From CAXBYZ01 sp043826085 (GTDB taxonomy: Bacteria > Patescibacteriota > Microgenomatia > UBA1400 > CG1-02-47-37): 7,950 bases of DNA. The notes below the pieces were generated by a model, which was given only the letters and a program-made list of their open reading frames with translations, did not search any database and was not told the DNA's origin. Location of the stretch: contig JBDRQW010000040.1 in assembly GCA_043826085.1 (NCBI GenBank), forward strand, positions 1 to 7,950, in the 5' to 3' direction. Position numbers and translations under genes: made by a program. Below, one piece after another: positions 1 to 7,700 of the stretch. The stretch's first letter is position 1; each line of letters begins with the position of its first letter.

Positions 1-1444
<1,444 letters not shown>

Positions 1445-1445
<1 letters not shown>

Positions 1446-1492
1446 ACATTCGACTTCGTTCAGTATTTTTGTACTGAGTTATACCGAATGTA
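1445..1492 (-). other. Pre-16S leader hairpin at the mature 5' end
   Basis: Two nested inverted repeats lie directly before the 16S 5' end. The outer arms are TACATTCG (1445-1452) and CGAATGTA (1485-1492). The inner arms are TCAGTA (1460-1465) and TACTGA (1472-1477), with a 6-base loop. An alternative fold pairs AAAAATAC (1440-1447) with GTATTTTT (1463-1470). A stem here would hold the processing site of the 16S precursor. The pairing is seen directly; the processing role is inferred. Confidence 0.55.
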
Positions 1493-1557
1493 CAAAAAAA
1501 TTTGATTGCTCAATAAATTTACTTTCTACCACTTCTTAAATTGACAAAAAATTTCAC

Positions 1558-1576
1558 TATTCACTTTTCAAGGTGC
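1558..1576 (-). promoter_or_regulatory. boxA-like rRNA antitermination site
   Basis: The minus strand reads GCACCTTGAAAAGTGAATA, close to the boxA core of rRNA leaders (CTTTGAAAACT type in Bacillus), where the NusB/NusE (S10) complex binds to prevent premature termination. It lies about 110 bases before the 16S 5' end, a normal leader position. The match is imperfect, so this is a probable rather than certain call. Confidence 0.55.
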
Positions 1577-1588
1577 TAAAGGATTTCT

Positions 1589-1621
1589 CCTCGGACGGTG
1601 TGATTTATCACTCCTCCGAGG
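1589..1621 (-). other. 5' hairpin of the rRNA leader
   Basis: Perfect 7-base arms CCTCGGA (1589-1595) and TCCGAGG (1615-1621) enclose a second perfect stem, GTGAT (1600-1604) with ATCAC (1607-1611). The predicted transcription start at 1622 puts this hairpin at the very 5' end of the leader. It is not followed by a T tract on the minus strand, so it is not a terminator. It could protect the transcript end or assist antitermination. Confidence 0.5.
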
Positions 1622-1628
1622 TGGAACC

Positions 1629-1657
1629 GTTATAACATAAAAAAATCCCGATCAGAA
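1629..1657 (-). promoter_or_regulatory. Probable 16S rRNA promoter (extended -10)
   Basis: The minus strand has TGTTATAAC at 1637-1629, an extended -10 element (TGnTATAAT with one mismatch). A -35 at 17-base spacing would be TTCTGA (1657-1652), only 3 of 6 matches, and would overlap the mnmA terminator. Transcription would begin near 1622, just before the leader hairpin. It is the last promoter-like sequence before boxA and 16S. Confidence 0.45.
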
Positions 1658-1664
1658 TCGGGAT
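1639..1664 (-). terminator. Intrinsic terminator
   Basis: Perfect 8-base arms ATCCCGAT (1645-1652) and ATCGGGAT (1657-1664) with a 4-base loop are followed on the minus strand by a run of seven T (1645-1639). This is a textbook factor-independent terminator for minus-strand transcripts coming from mnmA or from the promoter at 1705-1732. It separates that transcription from the rRNA unit. Confidence 0.85.
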
Positions 1665-1704
1665 AAACCCCAAACCTGGTAATTTCTTCATGTCATGACT
1701 ATGC

Positions 1705-1732
1705 ATTATATCAATAATCCTCTTCAAATCAA
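1705..1732 (-). promoter_or_regulatory. Promoter-like pair upstream of the terminator
   Basis: The minus strand has TTGATT (1732-1727), a 16-base spacer and a perfect TATAAT (1710-1705). Initiation is expected near 1698. The strong terminator at 1639-1664 lies about 50 bases downstream, so the product would be a short RNA of roughly 60 bases, or an attenuated upstream rRNA start. No protein gene with a supported start follows it. Confidence 0.45.
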
Positions 1733-1741
1733 CATCAATTT

Positions 1742-1766
1742 AAAAACAGAAGGGTCGCACCCTTCC
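1742..1766 (-). terminator. Palindromic repeat acting as mnmA terminator
   Basis: Directly after the mnmA stop, the minus strand carries GGAAGGGT-GCG-ACCCTTCT, a hairpin with 7 Watson-Crick pairs plus a terminal G-T pair, followed by TGTTTTT. This is terminator-like. Positions 1744-1766 match 1797-1819 inside mnmA at 21 of 23 bases, and a third relative lies at 7610-7628. It is therefore also a copy of the repeat family described in the findings. Confidence 0.6.
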
Positions 1767-1767
1767 C

Positions 1768-2919
1768 TTAACCCTCAATCACCCCGCCCCCCAAACAAAC
1801 AGTAGGATCGCACCCTTCCATCTTTTGATAAAAAACCGCCACTTGCCCCGGCGCCACCCCAAAAACTTTCTCTTTCAACTTAACCCTAAAAGTCTTCTGC
1901 CTCTTATCAATTTCTGAATGATGAATATCATTCAAACTTCTAATCTCTTTAATCGACTTTAGGGGGCGAATGTCCCCCCCATGCCTTATTCTCACCAAAA
2001 ATTCGAGGTTCGTAACCTCGAATTTTTGAACCATAAACTCATCTCTCATCAAATCTCCCTTTTCCCCCACCACCAACAAATTCTTGTCCTTATTCTTACT
2101 CACCACAAACAAAGGTTTACTCTCATTAGTTTTCACTCTCACCTCAAACCCATGCCTCTGTCCAATCGTATAAAACTCATGACCCTTATGCTTCCCAATC
2201 AACCTCCCCTTTTTATCCACCACTTCCCCCTCATGCTCTTTTATCCTGGTTTTTAATAAATCTTCAAAGCTAATCTTGTGTCCAATAAAACAAATCCCGC
2301 TGGTACTTTTTTTATCCCACACATGTATCCCTCTTTTTTTAGCCTCCCGTCTCACTTCACTTTTTAACATTCCCCCAATCGGAAAACAAACCTTCTCAAA
2401 CTTACTCCTCTCCACCATCGCCAAAAAATACGTCTGATCTTTATGCTTATCAAATGCCATAAAAAGTCTTCCGCCACTATCAATAGCTGTAAGGGGTGAA
2501 TACCCTTTACTCTTCTTAATTTCTTTGCAGAGTTTACCCGGCGAATGCCGGGCAAAATGCCCCGTCGCGATCTTATCAAAACCATTCTTCATCCCCCAAT
2601 CCAAAAACAAGCCAAACTTAATCTCTTTGTTACACAACACATCCGGATTCGGCGTCCGCCCCTTTTTTACTTCCTCAAAAAACCAATCCATCACCTTTTT
2701 TTTATACTCCTTCTTAAAATCCAATACCTTCATTTTTATCCCCAGCTTTAATCCCACCCTCATTGCATCTTTTCGATTCGAATCAATCCCACACCCCGGC
2801 TCCCCCCAACAATCCAGATAAACCCCAGTCACCTCATGCCCCCCCTCCACCAATAAACTAGCCGCCAACGACGAATCCACCCCTCCGCTCATGGCAACTG
2901 CTATTTTAAACTTCTTCAT
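1768..2919 (-). CDS. mnmA: tRNA-specific 2-thiouridylase MnmA
   Basis: MnmA activates U34 of Lys, Glu and Gln tRNAs with ATP and inserts sulfur to make 2-thiouridine; it is cytosolic. Numbering from ATG at 2919 (383 aa): the PP-loop SGGVDSS is at 11-17, the first catalytic cysteine is C96 in NPDVLCNKEIKF, and the persulfide cysteine is C210 in STSGICFIG. ATGHFAR (118-124), KDQTYFL (160-166), YTIGQRHG (250-257) and the terminal APGQVAVFY...CLGGG are also family motifs. ATG 2919 is preferred over the in-frame ATG at 2928 because TATAAT overlaps the latter and MKKFKIAVAMSGG is the usual N-terminus. Family-atypical extra residues occur near 125-150, 315-343 and 366-373, and these contain palindromic repeats. 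It is divergent from the gene at 3016 and followed by terminators. Confidence 0.97.
   Translation of the reverse strand: MKKFKIAVAMSGGVDSSLAASLLVEGGHEVTGVYLDCWGEPGCGIDSNRKDAMRVGLKLGIKMKVLDFKKEYKKKVMDWFFEEVKKGRTPNPDVLCNKEIKFGLFLDWGMKNGFDKIATGHFARHSPGKLCKEIKKSKGYSPLTAIDSGGRLFMAFDKHKDQTYFLAMVERSKFEKVCFPIGGMLKSEVRREAKKRGIHVWDKKSTSGICFIGHKISFEDLLKTRIKEHEGEVVDKKGRLIGKHKGHEFYTIGQRHGFEVRVKTNESKPLFVVSKNKDKNLLVVGEKGDLMRDEFMVQKFEVTNLEFLVRIRHGGDIRPLKSIKEIRSLNDIHHSEIDKRQKTFRVKLKEKVFGVAPGQVAVFYQKMEGCDPTVCLGGGVIEG
1797..1819 (-). repeat. Palindromic repeat in mnmA 3' end
   Basis: It differs from 1744-1766 at 2 of 23 positions and is a decayed palindrome (GGAAGGGTGCGATCC...). It encodes EGCDPT, inserted between FYQK and VCLGGG, where family members usually run from the FY to the CLGGG with only a few residues. 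The T tract is interrupted, so it should not terminate. Confidence 0.65.
1915..1934 (-). repeat. ATTC-loop palindrome 1 in mnmA
   Basis: Perfect 8-base arms TGAATGAT (1915-1922) and ATCATTCA (1927-1934) flank the loop GAAT (ATTC on the coding strand). It encodes NDIHHS, inside the extra segment at residues 315-343. Confidence 0.6.
1962..1977 (-). repeat. ATTC-loop palindrome 2 in mnmA
   Basis: GGGGGC (1962-1967), loop GAAT, GTCCCC (1972-1977). Pairing is complete apart from one G-T pair (A-C on the coding strand). It encodes GGDIRPL, next to the conserved IRHG. Confidence 0.55.
1996..2028 (-). repeat. 33-base near-perfect palindrome in mnmA
   Basis: Perfect 15-base arms CAAAAATTCGAGGTT (1996-2010) and its reverse complement (2014-2028) enclose the loop CGT. 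It is exactly 11 codons, QKFEVTNLEFL, in frame. GTTCGTAACCTCGA is shared with the repeat in the ATP-grasp gene (4549-4562 area). Confidence 0.85.
2489..2510 (-). repeat. ATTC-loop palindrome 3 in mnmA
   Basis: Nine-base arms GTAAGGGGT (2489-2497) and ACCCTTTAC (2502-2510) around GAAT, with one G-T position. It encodes KGYSPLT in the extra segment after ATGHFAR. Confidence 0.6.
2537..2552 (-). repeat. ATTC-loop palindrome 4 in mnmA
   Basis: Perfect arms CCCGGC (2537-2542) and GCCGGG (2547-2552) around the loop GAAT. It encodes RHSPG immediately after the conserved ATGHFA, at the start of the extra segment near residues 125-150. Confidence 0.65.
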
Positions 2920-2926
2920 ACACCGC

Positions 2927-2932
2927 ATTATA
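2927..2932 (-). promoter_or_regulatory. mnmA -10 box, leaderless start
   Basis: A perfect TATAAT on the minus strand (2932-2927) lies 7 bases before the ATG at 2919, so transcription is expected to start at or next to the A of the ATG. No clear -35 at 16-18 bases and no Shine-Dalgarno are seen. The hexamer overlaps the upstream in-frame ATG (2928), which argues against that start. Confidence 0.6.
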
Positions 2933-2980
2933 CAAAATTCTGTTAACTTATTTTAAAAATATCTAACACAAAACTAAAAT

Positions 2981-3009
2981 TTGACAAATAAAAAAATATC
3001 ATCTATTCT
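2981..3009 (+). promoter_or_regulatory. Promoter of the cysteine-rich gene
   Basis: TTGACA (2981-2986, perfect -35), a 17-base spacer, and TATTCT (3004-3009, 4 of 6). The -10 ends 6 bases before the ATG at 3016, so the mRNA is predicted to be leaderless. No Shine-Dalgarno is present. The 96-base gap is shared with the divergent mnmA promoter. Confidence 0.65.
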
Positions 3010-3015
3010 TATTTT

Positions 3016-3543
3016 ATGATAAAAAAAGATTTGTATAAGTTGTTATCAAGAAAAAATAAAAAGTTATTTAAATATTTGATTGTTTTCGTGATTTTGATGT
3101 TGGGGTTAATTTCAACAATAATCATTCAAAAAAAAAGCAGTTTGGATATAAGATCTAGTGCAAAAACTAATAATAAATGTTTAGATCATAAGAAAACTCA
3201 CAAATTGTGTCGTGGAGAAGCAGACGGATTTATTCCTGAAAAATATCGTTATGGAAATAGAAAAAAGTGCGTAATGAATAAAAAAGGTTTCTGTCAATTA
3301 AAAAATATAGCTAATGAGGGAGAAAATTGGGTTTCGAAATTTGATATTTGTCCTGGACCTTATGATGAAGATCGTACGGGATGGCTTGGATTACCAATGA
3401 ACTATCCTCTTTATGACCTGAAGAATAAATTGATAGGAGGAAAAAAGTGTTCTCTGCCAGCATTAAAAAACGATTACCAATATTGTCCGCCTGGGGTAGA
3501 AGCAAAAGTATTGCTTCCAAATCAACTCTATAAATGCCCATAA
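3016..3543 (+). CDS. Membrane-anchored cysteine-rich protein, unknown
   Basis: I do not recognise this 175-residue protein. It starts with a basic stretch (KK, K, RKNKK) and one hydrophobic segment at about residues 19-37, a signal anchor or uncleaved signal peptide; there is no lipobox. The rest (about 135 residues) should lie outside the membrane. It has eight cysteines (55, 65, 85, 93, 112, 145, 157, 174), all after the membrane segment, consistent with disulfides; spacing does not match a zinc-finger family I know. Other visible features are WVSKFDICPGPYDEDRTGW and a C-terminal YQYCPPG. The promoter 6 bases before the ATG supports the start. Base composition lacks the strong C-over-G bias of both neighbours and no palindromic repeat lies in it, so recent acquisition is possible. 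No terminator is evident downstream. A surface or adhesion role would be a guess. Confidence 0.75.
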   Translation: MIKKDLYKLLSRKNKKLFKYLIVFVILMLGLISTIIIQKKSSLDIRSSAKTNNKCLDHKKTHKLCRGEADGFIPEKYRYGNRKKCVMNKKGFCQLKNIANEGENWVSKFDICPGPYDEDRTGWLGLPMNYPLYDLKNKLIGGKKCSLPALKNDYQYCPPGVEAKVLLPNQLYKCP

Positions 3544-3651
3544 GGTTAGGAAAGAAACTTACAAATTAAGAATAGATTTGTATCAAAGTAACTTTTACTC
3601 AGCCCTGGAATAACAATACCGTATCCAACACAATTAACTGGTTTAATTAAT
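3544..3651. other. Intergenic region, no gene seen
   Basis: The gap between the cysteine-rich gene and the ATP-grasp gene has no RNA gene or clear terminator. A weak AT hairpin (TACAAAT 3560-3566, ATTTGTA 3576-3582) has no T tract after it. Confidence 0.5.
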
Positions 3652-3660
3652 TGTTATAAT
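3652..3660 (+). promoter_or_regulatory. Extended -10 promoter of the ATP-grasp gene
   Basis: TGTTATAAT is a perfect extended -10 (TGnTATAAT). It ends 6 bases before the ATG at 3667, predicting a leaderless mRNA. Only a poor -35 (TTAACT at 3634-3639, 15-base spacing) is seen, as is common with extended -10 promoters. There is no Shine-Dalgarno. Confidence 0.7.
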
Positions 3661-3666
3661 ATCTTT

Positions 3667-4680
3667 ATGCCAACCATCACCAATACCAACGCCATAATCC
3701 TTCTTGAAGCCGCCAAAAAACTTGGAATAAAAACTCAAATCCTACAATCCAAACCCTTCAAAATTAACTTCACTCACCAAAATAAATCCCATATCATTCG
3801 TTCCAAATCTTTCAACCTAAACACCTCTTCGCAAGCTCTAGAAATCTCCAAAAACAAATCACTAACCAATCAAACCCTTGCCCTAGCCAACCTCCCCACC
3901 CCCAGACACACCACCGCATCCTCTCCTCTCAACTACCAAGACTGCAACATCCCCTTTCCTCAAGTTATCAAACCCTCAACCGGTGAGAAAGGCAAACACG
4001 TTTATCTTAATATCAAAGATCAATCAGCCGGCCAAACTGCCGTTAATCATGTCCTATCTCACTATCCCGAAGTTCAAATCGAAACCTACCACCAAGGCGA
4101 TGACTACCGCTTTTTATGTTTAAACTTCAAGCTCATCGGTTTAGCCAAAAGGCTTCCCCCAACTATTACCGGCGATGGAAAATCCACCATCAGACAACTC
4201 ATCGAAATAGAAAACCTTCGCCGTTTTACTCTCAACCAAAAAGCCGGCCGCCGCATGCTCAACCGTATGCGAAACTGGCCCCGCCTCGCCTTCAATCTCC
4301 ACCTACAGGGTCTCTCCCTGCAGGCTGTCTTACCTCAAGAAAAGACTATCGAACTCTACAAAATCCCCAACTTCTCCACCGGTGGTTCCGTCACCACTAT
4401 CGATATCTCCACCATCCACCCCTCTCTTATTAATCTCGCCGAAAAAGTAGCCAAAACCATCGGCCTTCAAATCTGTGGTATTGATATGCTTGTCAAACAA
4501 GCAAGGTTACGAACCCTGCCTGCGCAGGCAGGTCTCAGATGTTCAAAAGTTCGTAACCTCGATCAAATTAAGGTCATCGAAGTCAACTCCGACCCCGGCC
4601 TCCGTCTCCACGACTGGCCCAACAAGGGCACCCCCCAAAACGTCTCTCAAAAAATCCTAAAGTCTATTTTCCAACCATAA
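3667..4680 (+). CDS. ATP-grasp ligase, cyanophycin-synthetase-like
   Basis: A 337-residue ATP-grasp protein; such enzymes join a carboxylate to an amine through an acyl phosphate. Motifs follow those of the central ATP-grasp domain of cyanophycin synthetase: VIKPSTGEKGKHV (about 100-112, nucleotide-binding lysine and glycine loop), AKRLPPTITGDGKSTIRQLIE (160-180), LQGLSLQAVLP (213-222), NFSTGGSVT (235-243), ICGIDMLV (269-276) and the Mg-binding IEVNSDPGLRLH (304-315). The C-terminal Mur-ligase-like domain of cyanophycin synthetase is missing, so it is probably not a complete cyanophycin synthetase; a peptide, glutamate or RimK-type ligation is possible but substrate is unknown. Residues about 279-299 are an insertion between the two metal-site strands, made of a composite palindrome. 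It is transcribed from its own promoter, convergent with the helicase gene with a 39-base gap. Confidence 0.87.
   Translation: MPTITNTNAIILLEAAKKLGIKTQILQSKPFKINFTHQNKSHIIRSKSFNLNTSSQALEISKNKSLTNQTLALANLPTPRHTTASSPLNYQDCNIPFPQVIKPSTGEKGKHVYLNIKDQSAGQTAVNHVLSHYPEVQIETYHQGDDYRFLCLNFKLIGLAKRLPPTITGDGKSTIRQLIEIENLRRFTLNQKAGRRMLNRMRNWPRLAFNLHLQGLSLQAVLPQEKTIELYKIPNFSTGGSVTTIDISTIHPSLINLAEKVAKTIGLQICGIDMLVKQARLRTLPAQAGLRCSKVRNLDQIKVIEVNSDPGLRLHDWPNKGTPQNVSQKILKSIFQP
4504..4559 (+). repeat. Composite palindromic insertion in ATP-grasp gene
   Basis: Outer perfect 11-base inverted repeats AGGTTACGAAC (4504-4514) and GTTCGTAACCT (4549-4559) flank an 18-base perfect palindrome CCTGCCTGCGCAGGCAGG (4515-4532). 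It encodes ARLRTLPAQAGL and CSKVRNL in frame, between GIDMLVK and IKVIEVNSDPG, which in relatives are separated by a short loop. Confidence 0.85.
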
Positions 4681-4687
4681 AAACTTA

Positions 4688-4704
4688 TTAGGTTCGTAAC
4701 CTAA
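4688..4704. repeat. Palindromic repeat between convergent genes
   Basis: TTAGGTT (4688-4694), loop CGT, AACCTAA (4698-4704), perfect 7-base arms with the same GGTTCGTAACC core as 1996-2028 and 4549-4559. On the minus strand it is followed by TAAG then TTTTT, so it might terminate the helicase transcript; the 4-base gap makes that uncertain. Confidence 0.65.
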
Positions 4705-4719
4705 CAACACTTCCCCAAC

Positions 4720-7700
4720 CTACCTCAACAAAAACTCAATATCCTTTTTTGTCAACCCCTTACCCTTGCCGGCACTTGAAATAAAATTCTCAATCAAGCC
4801 TTTTTTCTTTTCCTGCAACTTCAAAATCTTTTCCTCAATCGAATCCTTTACCAGCATTTTATAAACATGCACTTTATTTTCCTGTCCAATCCGATGCGCC
4901 CTATCCGTGGCCTGCCTTTCCACCGCCGGATTCCACCACGGATCATAATGAATCACATAATCGGCTTTAGTCAAATTCAGTCCCAACCCCCCAGCTTTCA
5001 AACTTAATAAAAATATTGGAAACTTATTAGTTTTCTGAAACAAATCAATCATTTTTTGCCTATCAACCCCCCTTGTTTTACCTGTCAAAATCAAAAACTT
5101 CAAACCCTGCTCATTTAACTCATCTTCCAAAATACTCAACATCGAAGTAAATTGGCTAAAAATCAATAATTTATGCCCCTCCTCAAGCGCGGTTTTAACC
5201 AACTCCAAAACCGCTTCCAACTTCACTGAAACTTTAGCTTCACGAATATATTTTGGCAATTTAAAAGCATCCTTGCGTTCGCCAAGTTTTAACAACTTAG
5301 GATGACAACAAACTTGCCTCAATCTCAATAAAGCCTCTAATACTTGAATTTGACTTTTCTTCACCCCCTGATCATCAAGAATTTTAAAAATCTTAACCTG
5401 ATAATAAGACTTAATCGCCTCATACAATTTCCTCTGCTCCTCATCCATCACACACCAATTTATCTGTTCAAATTTTTTAGGCAACTCCTTCAAAACCTCC
5501 TGCTTATCCCGTTTTAGCACAAACGGTTTTATCAATCGCTTTAAATAATCCTCTGTTTCTTTATCCTCGTTCTTCTCAATCGGCTTAACAAATTCATCTT
5601 TAAATTCCTTCAACGAACCCAACATTCCCGGATTTAAAACCGCCATTTGAGACCACAAATCCGTTAAATTATTTTCAATCGGAGTGCCGGTCAAAGCCAA
5701 TCGATAGTCAGCCTTCAAACTTCGAGCCGCCTTATTAACTTTTGTTGCCTGATTTTTAATTGACTGCGACTCGTCTAAAACCAAATAATGCCACCGCCTG
5801 TTTTTTAATTTCTCCACATCTCGCCTTAATAAAGCATAACTGGTAATCACTATCTCCGCCTCACTTTTTTTAGGTAATTTTCTATCAGGTCCGGCATAAA
5901 TACTTGATCTTAAAAAAGGTGTAAATTTTTCCATTTCCAACTTCCAGTTATAAACCACGCTCGTCGGCGCCACAATCAAAGACAATCGTGGCTTTTTTAA
6001 TTTTTCATAACCATCAGCCAAAACCGCCAAAGCCTGTACGGTTTTTCCCAAACCCATATCATCCGCCAAAATTCCCCCAAAACCAAACTCCCGCAAAAAA
6101 TACAACCAACTTACCCCATCTTTTTGATAATCCCGCAAATTTGCTTTTAAATTTTTAGCTAAACCAACCTTATTGATTTTTGAAAAATTCCTCATTTTTT
6201 TAATTCTTTTTTTCCAGTCTTTAGTCAATTTATCCTCATCAATTATATCTGTTAATGACTCCAACACCCCAACGTCCGTTGACTTAAATCTAATCGCTCC
6301 CGTCTTTTCATTTTGCAAGCGTTTTAATCTCCTAATTTTATCCAACCATTCTTTTCCCAAAAAATACTGTTCCCCTTTCACCTTAACAAAAGGCGAACCC
6401 GGCATCACTCCTTCCAACAAACTTGCCAAAGAAACTGCTTTTTCGTCAAAATTTACCTGACCTTTAATATCCAACCAATCAATCCCCGAACTTGTTTTAA
6501 TTTCAAATTTAGGCTTTGAACGCACTATTGGTTTTCTATCTCCCCTCAACCAAATTTCCCAGTCTTCAGGTAATTTATTTAAAAAATCCAGATTAAAAGC
6601 ATAATCCAAATCAATCGGAAATTTAATCCCTTTTTTCAATTTTAAAATTTCACCGGCTATTTTCAAAACTTCTTTTTCTCGTTTAAAATCACGCTTCACC
6701 AAACCGAATTTATTTTCCACAATCTCCACTACCAACATCTTTTTTTTCAAATCACGACTGCCAACCCCTTCATCACCATACTTAAAACCAATATCCACTC
6801 GCCAAAACAATGAACTGGTATCCAAATTAAAAATCGTTTTTGGTTGACCCGTTTTAATATTCTTAAACCAAGACTCGGGCAATTCTAACGGCAAGTAATT
6901 ACTTAATCTAGCCAAAGATTTAAACATTCTTGTTTTAAAAATTTCCTGCTCATCCAACTCCGGACTTTTAACCATCTTTTCAATCACTGAAGCTTTAGCT
7001 TTATTACTTAATTGAAAAATCCTCTCATCCTCGGTTATCAACACCACCGGATCATAAAACAAAACATGCTTTACCTTAGTTTTACTTACCAAATTATCTT
7101 TAAACTTCAACTCTGGCTTCCACTTTAAGACCCCCTTTTCAACCCTTCCTTTTAAAACAAATTTAACCGACTCCGGATAAATTTTAGCTAAATTCCCCGG
7201 CTTTTCAAAAAATACAAAATCTTTTTTTATGACTAAATTTAAAAATCGATGTATGGAATAATTTGTCAATTTAACCGCATGATCTCCACGCCAACCATAA
7301 TTATTATAATCATGCTCATAATCTAAAATCCGTAGCATTTGCCTATCAAGATCGGTTAAATAATTTGGATTTCTGGACAACATTCCCCTCGCACTTTGAA
7401 AATTATTAAATCTCACCTCGCCACTACTTTTTATCCTTTGATACCTACCGACTTTTACTATCAAATACTCTCCGGATTTTTGTTCTTCTTGGATATATTC
7501 CCATTGCTCACTTTTATAAATATCAATCACAAAATAAACCCCGCCGTCATTATCCTTAACTTGCTTAATCTCCACCCCTTTTTCCAACCCCTCCAACCAA
7601 CTTAATAATGGAAGGTTCGCACCCTTCCGTTTTCTCGGTTCAACACCTTTCTCGTGATCTTGCCGATCCAACCAACCGGGTAATTCCCACACCTTCGGGT

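Noticed and set aside
1608..1691. A 27-codon minus-strand ORF (MKKLPGLGF...) with a hydrophobic middle, after the promoter at 1705-1732
   Set aside because: No ribosome-binding site, it is too far from the -10 for a leaderless start, and it runs through a strong terminator whose T tract supplies the hydrophobic codons.
1742..2552. CRISPR-like or integron attC array
   Set aside because: No regular spacing, no constant direct repeat and no spacer structure; the palindromes vary in sequence and lie inside codons.
2920..2928. Upstream in-frame ATG of mnmA giving an MRC extension
   Set aside because: It lies inside the TATAAT box; family N-termini begin at the next Met.
3560..3582. AT-rich hairpin after the cysteine-rich gene as a terminator
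   Set aside because: Weak stem, 9-base loop and no following T tract.
4303..4323. Inverted repeat CTACAGGG / CCCTGCAG in the ATP-grasp gene
   Set aside because: It encodes the conserved LQGLSLQ motif of the family, so it is native sequence and not an inserted element.
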